This document shows, in pieces, positions 8,143-16,794 of a stretch of 64,000 nt of DNA; the stretch's first letter is position 1; each line of letters opens with the position of its first letter. This DNA is from an uncultured Chitinophagales bacterium. Its GTDB lineage: Bacteria; Bacteroidota; Bacteroidia; Chitinophagales; UBA2359. Where the stretch lies: the NCBI GenBank assembly GCA_937927195.1, contig CALBCY010000171.1:1-64000 (forward strand), in the 5' to 3' direction. The position numbers and the translations under genes were made by a program. The notes beneath the pieces were generated by a model that made no database searches, was not told the origin of the DNA, and saw only the letters and a program-made list of their open reading frames with translations.

Positions 8143-10296
8143 ATGAAAGTGCCTAAATCACTAAAATCAATAAGTACATTAATTTTACTATTTTTCATTG
8201 TGCAATTATCTGCACAAGTAACGCCCAGATATTTAAAAGACTATACTGAATCTCACGCAAAAGCGAAAGCCTGGAACAGCAAGGACGAAGTTCATTCAGG
8301 GATGGATTATCCAGAAGAATGGAATAATTATTCTGCCGTTTATTTGACCTACAGTTTTAGAACAGAGTTTAGGGAACACAGTCCGGCTTTTTTGAAAAGG
8401 ACTTTCCTTTCTCACATTAGGGTGAAATTATTGGATGATGCTGCTGTTGAAAATTTCTCTGAAATTTATTCTGAACAACCAACCAAAACAAAGCCTAAAA
8501 TTGCAAAATATTACCTCGGGATAAAGGTCGTAAAACCAAACGGTAAAGAAATAATAATCGACAAGAAAGAATTTGTTGTGGACGAGGACGGAAACAGCAA
8601 ATTAGCCATTCCAAATCTTGAAGTTGGAGACATCTTAGATTATTACAGATATTCTTATCGAGGCTTTAATACAAGCTTGACACACCCACTTCTTCTCAAA
8701 GATAAATTTCCAATTCAAGATAAGTATCCTATTAAAAATTTCGAATACACCATTCTGACCGATGATCAATGGAATGTGAAGTTTACTAGTGGAAAAAATG
8801 GATTTGATATAAAAGAAGAAGTCACGAAAAATAAAGACCGAACCAGAACCATAAAATACAGCATCGAAGAATCTGATGTCCCGGCACTTGAGTCACAAAT
8901 TTGGCACAAACCATATATTTCAGCTCCTTATGTAAAAGCATTTGTATATTATCAAAGCAAGGCGCAGGAAAAAAAAGAAGTTGTAAGTGGAGAAACATTT
9001 AGAGTAAGTAGTCTAGATGAGGAACAAGTAAAAAATGTTTATCAAGGCTATTACAAAAAAGGAAAAAATGCCCAAAACGAATATGGAGAGTTTAAGCGAT
9101 ACTTAAAAAAACAAGGCATCACGACAAATTCGCAAGAAGCAAATCTTCAAGAATATTTCAAATTTATAAGACATAAATTCATGAACATGCATTATGTCTA
9201 TGACAGGTTTAACAATACAAAGCAAAGCCGAACCGGTGAACTAATGGGTCACATCAGGCATTTCCTATCAGCAGAAGACATTCCTTACCAAATACTGATT
9301 GTCTCCTCTAGAAACAACGGACTTTATGAAGACATTCTAAGTACAGAGGAAACATTCTATGTCATAAAAGTGGATTTCAAAGAACCTATTTACATAACAG
9401 CTCCCAATCCGTTTACACCATACAACTATTTGCCTTGGGGGATGGAAGGTGTAAATGCATTTGTTTTGGGCAGAGAGCAAGAGAAAAAAAGAAAACTAGA
9501 AATTACTAGATATGAAATTCCTGTTTCAGAACATGTCCAAAATGCGATGTATCACAAAGCGGACGTCAGTCTATTAAAAGACAGCAAGGAACTGCATGCA
9601 AAAACCAAAGTTACTCTAAGTGGATACCAAATAGGAAATTACCCTTTCCAAATTTGTGATTGGCAAAACATGATTTGGAATGAAAACAGAAAGTACGGAA
9701 CCAAGCTGTGGGGATATCCAGAAGACCACCGCGGAAAAGACAAAATAAAATTTCAACAATACCACGATGACAACAGAGAAATTCAAAAGGAAAACCTCGA
9801 GTACTTTGCCAATAATCATTACGATATGGAAATCCAAGAATTGATCAATCCATCTGCTGAATTGAATAGCCCAACTGGTGAAGCACAAAATTTGGAAGTC
9901 AACTTTGAAGCCAAGCTCGAAAACATCGTAAAAAAAGTTGGTCCAAATTATCTAATTAAAATTGGTCAACTCGTAGGTGGTCAAGTTAGCCCCGATGAAG
10001 ACGAAAAAAGGATTTATCCTGTTTGTATGGACTATCCAAGAATGTACAATTATCAAATAAATTTTGAATTGCCTGCTGGATACAGTGTCGAAGGCCTGGA
10101 AGATTTAAACAACAATATTGAAAATGAAACAGGCCACTTTAAATCTTCCGCTAAAGTAGAAGGCAACATTCTAAAAATAGTCTTCGAAAAGGTTTACAAA
10201 AATAATTTTGAGCCAACCGAAAACTGGGAGAAAATGAAAGAGTTTTTAATTCCTGCTTACAAGTTCAATACAAAGGAAATTTTATTGAAAAAATAG
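8143..10296 (+). CDS. Secreted DUF3857-family protein, second triad-less paralogue
   Basis: A 717-residue exported protein with signal peptide (ends QLSAQ) and the same three-part layout as the preceding gene. It is similar along its whole length, most strongly in the middle (EYFKFIRHKFMNMHYV) and the end (ENETGHFKSSAKVE...NWEKMK). It also lacks the GDCK cysteine (TGELMGHIRHFLSAEDIP). It starts 39 bases after its paralogue, with a conserved ATGAAAGTG start. A strong terminator follows, which suggests it is the last gene of the three-gene operon. Confidence 0.8.
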   Translation: MKVPKSLKSISTLILLFFIVQLSAQVTPRYLKDYTESHAKAKAWNSKDEVHSGMDYPEEWNNYSAVYLTYSFRTEFREHSPAFLKRTFLSHIRVKLLDDAAVENFSEIYSEQPTKTKPKIAKYYLGIKVVKPNGKEIIIDKKEFVVDEDGNSKLAIPNLEVGDILDYYRYSYRGFNTSLTHPLLLKDKFPIQDKYPIKNFEYTILTDDQWNVKFTSGKNGFDIKEEVTKNKDRTRTIKYSIEESDVPALESQIWHKPYISAPYVKAFVYYQSKAQEKKEVVSGETFRVSSLDEEQVKNVYQGYYKKGKNAQNEYGEFKRYLKKQGITTNSQEANLQEYFKFIRHKFMNMHYVYDRFNNTKQSRTGELMGHIRHFLSAEDIPYQILIVSSRNNGLYEDILSTEETFYVIKVDFKEPIYITAPNPFTPYNYLPWGMEGVNAFVLGREQEKKRKLEITRYEIPVSEHVQNAMYHKADVSLLKDSKELHAKTKVTLSGYQIGNYPFQICDWQNMIWNENRKYGTKLWGYPEDHRGKDKIKFQQYHDDNREIQKENLEYFANNHYDMEIQELINPSAELNSPTGEAQNLEVNFEAKLENIVKKVGPNYLIKIGQLVGGQVSPDEDEKRIYPVCMDYPRMYNYQINFELPAGYSVEGLEDLNNNIENETGHFKSSAKVEGNILKIVFEKVYKNNFEPTENWEKMKEFLIPAYKFNTKEILLKK

Positions 10297-10349
10297 TACA
10301 AAGAAATTCGGTCTTTGTTTTCGGAATTGAATTTTGCTAATAAAACCTT

Positions 10350-10390
10350 AAAAGGAACAGAAAAAAATTACTTTTTCTGTTCCTTTTTTT
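10350..10390 (+). terminator. Rho-independent terminator of the DUF3857 operon
   Basis: Arms 10350-10365 and 10372-10387 (AAAAGGAACAGAAAAA and its complement), 6-base loop, followed by TTT and a second T-rich stretch. It ends the 4084-10296 transcription unit. Confidence 0.9.
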
Positions 10391-10620
10391 GTTCCTTTTT
10401 TGTTTTCCAATCATGATCCTTTCGTTTGTATAGTTAGGATCTTATCATCCCTTCTTGACCTAACAGTTGGGTTATGTATAAATATTTCCAAGCAATTACC
10501 AACTCTAAGGTCTAAACTTATTCTTTCACTTCGACTTCAATAGATTGAGCTTCACCCTTGAATATCGTAATTAACCATACATTAACACTACTAAAAAGGC
10601 CAAAAAATCCCTGAATTACG
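10391..10620. other. Gap between the DUF3857 operon and the M61 gene
   Basis: No coding signal. A short GATCCT/AGGATC inverted repeat lies near 10415-10440. The right end carries the -7 box of the M61 gene. Confidence 0.4.
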
Positions 10621-10628
10621 TATTTTTG
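10621..10628 (+). promoter_or_regulatory. Bacteroidota -7 promoter box for the M61 gene
   Basis: TATTTTTG matches TAnnTTTG and sits 20 bases before the ATG at 10649. No clear TTTG -33 box is found at the usual 19-21 base spacing. Confidence 0.5.
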
Positions 10629-10648
10629 CATCAAAATAATTCATATAA

Positions 10649-12976
10649 ATGAGAAAGTTTACATCCCTAACACTGCTGATTACCATCTTATTTGGCTTCA
10701 ATGTCTTTGCTCAATCTAGCTCTGCAAGCGATTACAAATATACGGTTGATCTAAATGTAGTCGAAAATGATGAAATAAAGGTAGTCCTCATCACTCCTGA
10801 GATCAAGTCAAAAACAGTTAAATTCAATTTTCCTAGCATCGTTCCTGGAACTTATTCCATCAACGATTATGGACAATATGTCTCTCGTTTTGCGGCTTTC
10901 GACAAAAAAGGAAAAGCGCTAAAATTTGAAAGACTTAACGACAATACTTGGGAGATCCAAAAATCTCACAAACTTCATTCGATTGAATATTGGGTTGAAG
11001 ATACTTGGGATACAGAAAAAGAACAACCCTACCCTATGGGCGGTTCAAATATTGAAGAAGGAACCAACTTTGTTCTGAATACTCATTGCTTTTTCGGTTA
11101 TTTCGATGAAATGAAAGAAAATCCTTATCAGGTTGAAATGCTTTATCCAGATGGTTTTTATGGTTCAACTGGTTTGATTCCAGTTTCGAGTGGCAATGGA
11201 AAAGATGTTTTCAAAACCAGCAATTACAACAGATTAGTAGATGCTCCGATGATGTATTGCAAACCAGATTTCACCGTTGTTAAAGTTGGCAACACAGATG
11301 TTTTGGTTTCCGTTTACTCTCCTAGCAACTTGATCAAATCTGATGAATTGTCTAAAGGAATTGAAGAACTATTGATGGCTCAAAAAGAATACTTGGGTGG
11401 AGAATTACCAGTTGAAAAATATGCTTTCATCTTCTACTTTACAGATGCACAAACCAATATGTTTGGGGCTTTGGAACACAGTTATTCCTCTTTTTACTTC
11501 TTGCCTGAAATAAGCGGAGAAGCAGCCAATCAATTGGTAAGAGATGTTGCAGCTCATGAATTTTTCCACATCGTTACGCCACTCAATTTGCACTCTGAAG
11601 AAATTCACAACTTTGACTTCAACCAGCCAAAACTTTCACAACACCTTTGGTTGTATGAGGGAGTAACAGAATACTCAGCAGGACATGTACAAGTAAAATA
11701 TGATCTTATTTCTGAAAGACAGTACCTTGATATGTTGGAGGAAAAAATCGTTGCTGCTGCTACGATGTACAATGACAAATTACCATTTACAAAAATGAGT
11801 GTTTTGGCTGCAGGAGAGCATGAAGACCAGTATGGGAATGTCTACCAAAAAGGAGCATTGATCGGCATGTGCCTGGATGTTTTATTGCTTGACCTTTCCG
11901 ATGGCGAATACAATCTTCAAAAATTAGTTAGAGATTTAACAAAAAAATACGGACAGGAAAAACCATTCCAAGATGAGAACCTATTCAAGGTCATTGAAGA
12001 ATTGACTTATCCTGAAATAGGCAAATTCCTTGACAAGCATGTTGGTGGCCCAACACCTCTCCCTTACAAAAAAATATTTGCAAAGGCTGGGGTAAAATAT
12101 GTTCCTGAAAAAGATGTAGAAAATTTCAGCTTCGGAAATATCGCTTTGGGCTTCAATCCAGAAACCAATCGTTTGGTTGTTAGAGGACTTGAAAACCTGA
12201 ACGATTTTGGTGAAGAATTAAATTACAAAATTGGTGATGAAATTTCGTCGGTAAACAACATTCCAGTACCTGGGATGGCTGGATTGAGAACTTATGCAGA
12301 CGATGTAAAAAAGAAAATGAAAGTTGGTGAGCCTTTTAAAATCAATATATTCAGACCTGATGCCGATGGCGAGTATGAAGAAATGACTTTGGAGACGACA
12401 ACAAGAAAAGTAAAGTCTAAGGCAAAGCACAAGCTTGAAATGGAGGAAGACCTCAAACCTAAGCAAGCAAAAATTCAGAAAGCATGGTTAAAAGCAAAAG
12501 ACATGGGAGAACTCAAGAAGTTTCGCCCAATCCAAGCAAATCCTGAAGATGTAAAATCAATTGATGCAATTATTGATGCAATGTATGATGTAATTTCTGG
12601 ACCTGCTGGCCCAAGAGATTGGAATAGAATGCGCTCTCTTTTTAAAGATGGGGCGACTATGAATACAGTTGAAATGGACCAAGACGGACAACAAGTTTAT
12701 ACTGCAATGAAAGTTGAGGACTACATCGAAAGATCTGGGCCAATCTTCCAGCAAGTAAACTTTACTGAATCTGCCATCAAAAACAATGTTCAGATTTTCG
12801 AAAACATGGCCAATGTCTTTTCTTCTTATGTAATCAAAATTTCAGGCCCAATGGAAATGCAACAAGAAGGAATCAACAGCATCCAACTTCTAAAAGACCA
12901 AGGTCGCTGGTACATAACTCACCTTCAATGGATGGGACTTGAACCAGGAGAAAAATTGCCTGCTGAATGGAGATAA
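10649..12976 (+). CDS. Secreted M61 (glycyl aminopeptidase-type) metallopeptidase with PDZ and NTF2-like tail
   Basis: A 775-residue exported zinc peptidase. Signal peptide (ends NVFAQ), M61 N-terminal beta domain (about 25-190), a thermolysin-like catalytic domain with HEFFH (His303, Glu304, His307) and the third ligand region YEGVTEYSAG (Glu337), a PDZ domain (about 505-595), a charged linker, and a C-terminal alpha-beta domain (about 640-775) that looks like an NTF2/SnoaL fold (ISGPAGPRDWNRMRSLF ... IQLLKDQGRWYITHLQW). Family enzymes remove N-terminal residues such as Gly or Ala from peptides; substrate here is unknown. Usual M61-PDZ proteins are about 550-620 residues, so the C-terminal domain is an addition. 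It has its own promoter box and terminator, immediately after the DUF3857 cluster. Confidence 0.88.
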   Translation: MRKFTSLTLLITILFGFNVFAQSSSASDYKYTVDLNVVENDEIKVVLITPEIKSKTVKFNFPSIVPGTYSINDYGQYVSRFAAFDKKGKALKFERLNDNTWEIQKSHKLHSIEYWVEDTWDTEKEQPYPMGGSNIEEGTNFVLNTHCFFGYFDEMKENPYQVEMLYPDGFYGSTGLIPVSSGNGKDVFKTSNYNRLVDAPMMYCKPDFTVVKVGNTDVLVSVYSPSNLIKSDELSKGIEELLMAQKEYLGGELPVEKYAFIFYFTDAQTNMFGALEHSYSSFYFLPEISGEAANQLVRDVAAHEFFHIVTPLNLHSEEIHNFDFNQPKLSQHLWLYEGVTEYSAGHVQVKYDLISERQYLDMLEEKIVAAATMYNDKLPFTKMSVLAAGEHEDQYGNVYQKGALIGMCLDVLLLDLSDGEYNLQKLVRDLTKKYGQEKPFQDENLFKVIEELTYPEIGKFLDKHVGGPTPLPYKKIFAKAGVKYVPEKDVENFSFGNIALGFNPETNRLVVRGLENLNDFGEELNYKIGDEISSVNNIPVPGMAGLRTYADDVKKKMKVGEPFKINIFRPDADGEYEEMTLETTTRKVKSKAKHKLEMEEDLKPKQAKIQKAWLKAKDMGELKKFRPIQANPEDVKSIDAIIDAMYDVISGPAGPRDWNRMRSLFKDGATMNTVEMDQDGQQVYTAMKVEDYIERSGPIFQQVNFTESAIKNNVQIFENMANVFSSYVIKISGPMEMQQEGINSIQLLKDQGRWYITHLQWMGLEPGEKLPAEWR

Positions 12977-13042
12977 ACTAAACTGAAAGCAAGCATTCGG
13001 AAGTGAAAAATACTGCCGAATTTCTTGCTATCAAATACTTAA

Positions 13043-13083
13043 GAAAAGGGGAATAAAATGAAAATCATTTTATTCCCCTTTTC
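13043..13083 (+). terminator. Rho-independent terminator after the M61 gene
   Basis: Arms 13043-13060 and 13066-13083 (GAAAAGGGGAATAAAATG and its complement) form an 18-bp perfect stem with a 5-base loop, followed by TTTG. Confidence 0.9.
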
Positions 13084-13516
13084 TTTGTAAACCCATGCTT
13101 TCCCGAAATGTCGCGTACACAACTTGAATGTTAGACCCATCATCACTTCAAAACACATTCACTCCACTTTGTCATTTCACCCACAGGAAAAAATCTTCTT
13201 GATCCCAAGCAAACTTTACTGAAAAAAGACCAAAAAAGTCGATTGTTTAATTAAAATGACAATTTTGGCAATCGACATGCAATCCTTTGTCATGGACTCC
13301 GCTTCAAATGAAATTTCACCTAGAAACATTTTACATTTTAATCAAATTTCAAATTATATATATTTAAAACCATTAACTTAGTAATTCAATTCTTGAAACC
13401 AACTTCCTTAAGAATAGTCACTCTATAACTATTCATTTGATTTGTAATTGATTGCGAATAGGTTCGCATTTTTAATCAATCCATTTTCCTTATAAAATAT
13501 TACGCTTATCATTGCC

Positions 13517-13524
13517 TATTTTTG
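13517..13524 (+). promoter_or_regulatory. -7 promoter box for the TPR histidine kinase
   Basis: TATTTTTG fits TAnnTTTG, 50 bases before the ATG at 13575. The -33 element is not recognisable. Confidence 0.45.
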
Positions 13525-13574
13525 AGAACATAAGCCTCAGAAATCCGTAAAAGATATTATATACTTATCCTATT

Positions 13575-15659
13575 ATGCAGAGGTATTTATACTTATCCAT
13601 CATTTGCTTTCTGGCAAATTTTAACACCATTCTTGGACAAGAAAGTGATGGCAATATTTGTGATTCCCTAAGCCAGAAGATAGACTACATCTATCAAAAC
13701 AACCTTTTGGACGAAGCAAAGACTTTGCCGCTTTCCAAACAGATTTACCAATCCTATAAAAAAAATGATTGCCCCAACATTGCGAAGGCATTGAATCTCT
13801 TAGCATTTGAACTTTACAACGAGAATGAAATAATCCAAGCAACCAAGTTACTATTTGAGGCAGAAGCCTCTATCGTAGATAAAAGTTTAGAATCTAAAAA
13901 ACTATTGGCTGTTAACCAGTTATACCTCGGACTTATCTATACCATCGAAAAGGATTTTGAATCTGCTGCTTTTTACTTTGAAACAAGCAAAAACCTAAGC
14001 ATTCAATTAAAAAATGACAGCATGATTGCTGATGCGGGATTAAATTTAGGGCTTGCCCACCTTGAATTAGGCAACTTGGAAAAAGCTAAATTTCATTTAA
14101 CCGCAGCTTATCAAGCAAGCAAAAAAGTTAATGTTGGACTATTAACGGGTTATTCACTTCAAAATCTTTCAAGATTATTTCTACTAGAAAACAACAGGGA
14201 AAAGGCACTTGAGTATGCTTATCTAGCAAAAAAGAAATGGGAAGAAATAGATCATCCCAAGGGACTTTATTACGTCAATTTATTCATTGCTCAAATTTAT
14301 CAAAAAGAAAACAAGATCGACAAAAGGATAGAGCATCTGAAAAAATCTCTGGAAATGAGCGATAAAGCTGAAGTTAAAATTGGCCTTTTCGATGTTTACA
14401 CTGGTTTAGCAGAATCTTACCAAGCTTTAGGGGATATTGACCAGACAAAAGCAAATTATGAAAAAGCCATTGAGAATTTTGTTAACCCAGAATTACAAGG
14501 AATTGAATACATCAATAACAAACTGATTGACCTCTATCAGGCGGATGGAGAAACGGAAAAAATAAAAGAACTTTACAAAAAGTTGGCAAAGACCTACCAA
14601 CTTAAAGAGGGCCTCAAAAAAATTGAAACAGAAAACAAAATCAACAAATCAATCAGTTTAAGTAAAAAAATCAATGAAAATGAAATTCTAAAGGACAACA
14701 AGGCCGAAAATGAAGTGAAAATCCAAAAGAGAAACCTCCTTCTAATTTTCTTCATCTTAACTAGTTTGGGAATTCTAGCCATGTTTTACGCTTCGAGAAA
14801 AGAGAATCGATTGAGAAAGGAGCTCAACAACAAAATCAAAGACCATAATACAGAATTGACCAAAATCAATTCAGAATTAGAAGAATCAAAGTCCTTGATC
14901 GACAATAAAAACCAGGAGCTGGAGCAAAAAAATTCCGAGTTAAAAAACTTCGCCTATGTTGCTTCCCACGATTTAAAAGCACCTGCTAGAACCATAATGT
15001 CATTTGCTGAAATTCTGAGCCAAAAAATTGCACCGCTCCTCGATACAGAAGATCTTCAGATTTTAAATTTCATAAAATCAGGAAGTAAAAACATGCATGA
15101 ATTAATAACAGATCTTTTGGATTATTCATTGGCAGAAAACAAAGAAAGTAAATTTGCTCATTACAAAACAGAAGAATTGATTGAGCAAGTTTTGTTTAAT
15201 TTACAGGAGCAAATCAATCAAACAAATGCGAAAATTGAAATTGGAAAATTGCACAAATCAATGGTTGTTGATCGTCAAAAAATACAGCAATTGTTTCAAA
15301 ACATTATTTCCAATGGAATAAAATTTTCAAGCAAAAATAATATTCCTGTAATCAAAATTGAGGCTTCTGAAACTGAAAAATTTTATCAATTCCGAATAAC
15401 TGATAATGGAATAGGCATTTCAAAAGAAAACCAAAAAAATGTATTCAACATGTTCAGCAGAGCATCTTCCACCAAAGACTATGAAGGTTCTGGTATCGGA
15501 TTAGCAACCTGTCAAAAGGTTATTAATTTGCATAAAGGTGATATTTATGTAAAATCTGAGGAAGGAAAGGGTTCAACTTTTGTTTTCAAGATCTCAAAAG
15601 AACTCCGACCAAGTCTTAACCAACACGCTTCCATTCTCCAAGATTCAATTGAACAATAA
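13575..15659 (+). CDS. TPR-domain sensor histidine kinase
   Basis: A 694-residue membrane sensor kinase. Signal peptide (ends TILGQ), a periplasmic array of tetratricopeptide-like helical repeats (about 30-345), one transmembrane helix (about 377-398, LLLIFFILTSLGILAMFYA), a cytoplasmic coiled coil (about 400-455), HisKA dimerisation domain with phosphoacceptor His465 in VASHDLKAP, and a HATPase domain with N box (NIISNGIKFS), G1 (DNGIGI) and G2 (GSGIGLAT). TPR kinases of this layout are common in Bacteroidota. No response regulator is encoded beside it, so its partner lies elsewhere. The signal sensed is unknown. Confidence 0.9.
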   Translation: MQRYLYLSIICFLANFNTILGQESDGNICDSLSQKIDYIYQNNLLDEAKTLPLSKQIYQSYKKNDCPNIAKALNLLAFELYNENEIIQATKLLFEAEASIVDKSLESKKLLAVNQLYLGLIYTIEKDFESAAFYFETSKNLSIQLKNDSMIADAGLNLGLAHLELGNLEKAKFHLTAAYQASKKVNVGLLTGYSLQNLSRLFLLENNREKALEYAYLAKKKWEEIDHPKGLYYVNLFIAQIYQKENKIDKRIEHLKKSLEMSDKAEVKIGLFDVYTGLAESYQALGDIDQTKANYEKAIENFVNPELQGIEYINNKLIDLYQADGETEKIKELYKKLAKTYQLKEGLKKIETENKINKSISLSKKINENEILKDNKAENEVKIQKRNLLLIFFILTSLGILAMFYASRKENRLRKELNNKIKDHNTELTKINSELEESKSLIDNKNQELEQKNSELKNFAYVASHDLKAPARTIMSFAEILSQKIAPLLDTEDLQILNFIKSGSKNMHELITDLLDYSLAENKESKFAHYKTEELIEQVLFNLQEQINQTNAKIEIGKLHKSMVVDRQKIQQLFQNIISNGIKFSSKNNIPVIKIEASETEKFYQFRITDNGIGISKENQKNVFNMFSRASSTKDYEGSGIGLATCQKVINLHKGDIYVKSEEGKGSTFVFKISKELRPSLNQHASILQDSIEQ

Positions 15660-15750
15660 GGTCCAATCAACATAGGAACCAAATTATAATCTCTAATTTT
15701 CAATGGCTATCAGATTCAAAAAACCAATCGTTTTTCAAGGCTTTAAAGCT

Positions 15751-16053
15751 CTAATTCAAACCCAATTCTCTCTTCCTTTTCTTGATCAATTTGTTAACAA
15801 AAATTGTTGCTCCATCTTGCTGTTCCGAAGCGACAAACAACAAATGTTTTTTGCGCCCCTTTTTGAAATAAACTTTTTGCCCCACTTTTAAATTAACGCC
15901 ACTTTTAGAAAATGGACTCAAATTAGGATTCATAACACCAGGTATAACCAATGGAATACTATTGGGACTTGAGTTTCTCAAAGACAAAGTAATAGATTCT
16001 GTCCCCAAGTTTAATCCAACACTAAATAACAAAATCAAAGCCAAGGTTTTCAT
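15751..16053 (-). CDS. Small secreted protein of unknown function
   Basis: A 100-residue protein: a short hydrophobic leader (LALILLFSVGLNLG), then a beta-rich segment (SPNSIPLVIPGVMNPNLSP; GQKVYFKKGRKKHLLFV) and a basic tail (KLIKKRKREL). I do not recognise a family with certainty. The even amino-acid make-up, the leader and the lack of a better frame on the other strand support a real gene. It is convergent with the histidine kinase. Export to the periplasm is inferred from the leader only. Confidence 0.55.
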   Translation of the reverse strand: MKTLALILLFSVGLNLGTESITLSLRNSSPNSIPLVIPGVMNPNLSPFSKSGVNLKVGQKVYFKKGRKKHLLFVASEQQDGATIFVNKLIKKRKRELGLN

Positions 16054-16148
16054 AGAAAGGTTTTTGCGTTACAAAATTTTTGTACTATAAATATGTGTCT
16101 AAAACAGGTTTTAAAGCAAAAAGTTGTTTTTTCCCTTTTTTTTCTTAC

Positions 16149-16165
16149 TAGTCACCAAGTGACTA
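16149..16165. repeat. Copy 1 of a TAGTCAC hairpin repeat
   Basis: TAGTCACCAAGTGACTA: 7-bp arms and a CAA loop, flanked by T-runs. The 19-base string ACTAGTCACCAAGTGACTA recurs in the opposite orientation inside the hairpin at 31834-31874. Confidence 0.6.
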
Positions 16166-16280
16166 TAGCACATTTTTTCGTTTTCTCCTAAAATTTCATC
16201 CAACTACTGACAAAAGAGATGGCAATCGCTGTCTCATTAGTCTAAAAAAATCCCTATTTTTAAAAAGTATTGTAGCCAAC

Positions 16281-16718
16281 ATGCCAATTAACATGTACAA
16301 AAAATCACTCTTTTTCCTTTGTCTGTTTTTATCAATTTCTACTAGGGGTCAACTCAGTAACGAAGCCTTAGGAGCCGAACTGGATCAGTTTATTCTTTCA
16401 GAAATGAGCTCAAAAAACTTTCCAGGCTTGTCCACTTGCATTGTAAAAGAAAATCAAGTCATTTGGAATGGAGATTACGGGATAGCCAATTTTGAAACCA
16501 ACGCTCCTGTTGGCCTTGAAACTCTTTTTACAGTAGCTTCTATTTCCAAATTGTTTACCGCCACTGCTTGTGCACAACTATTGGAAAATGGCAAAATTAT
16601 TTGGAGCAAAAAACAGATTGAGAAAAAATTAAAAATAAGCGGACTTTCAAAAAGTCTTTTTTTCGTGAAATTCACCTCTGGGCAGGACAGCATTTCACGA
16701 AAACTAATAAAACAATAA
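16281..16718 (+). pseudogene. Truncated serine hydrolase (beta-lactamase class C / PBP4* family), N-terminal part only
   Basis: 145 residues: a signal peptide (ends TRGQ) and the first part of a class C beta-lactamase-like serine hydrolase, with the nucleophile motif SxxK visible in ASISKLFTATACAQLLENGK. Family members run to 350 residues or more and need a later YxN motif and a His/Lys-containing motif; all of that is missing. After ...NGKIIW the reading frame turns into Lys/Ser-rich sequence with no family resemblance and stops. The other two frames close quickly, so a simple frameshift does not restore it; a deletion is more likely. A 12-bp inverted repeat sits in the abnormal tail. It is expected to be inactive as a hydrolase. 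Confidence 0.7.
16660..16703. repeat. 12-bp perfect inverted repeat at the truncation point
   Basis: TTTTCGTGAAAT (16660-16671) and ATTTCACGAAAA (16692-16703) with a 20-base loop, in the abnormal 3' tail of the broken serine hydrolase. With T-runs around it the hairpin may also work as a terminator. Confidence 0.6.
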
Positions 16719-16794
16719 AACACATAGTTATCAGTCGACTTAACACCTACTGATGGCTAACACCAACATTCATCAACAGAAAGGAAATCACAAA

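Larger units (their letters stand above)
12977..13574. other. 598-base intergenic region
   Basis: Contains the terminator at 13043-13083 and, at the right end, a TATTTTTG box. Between them the sequence is AT-rich without coding or repeat structure that I can see. Confidence 0.5.

Noticed and set aside
15703-15891. 62-codon plus-strand frame opposite the small secreted protein
   Set aside because: Shadow of the minus-strand gene, which has a leader and better codon use.
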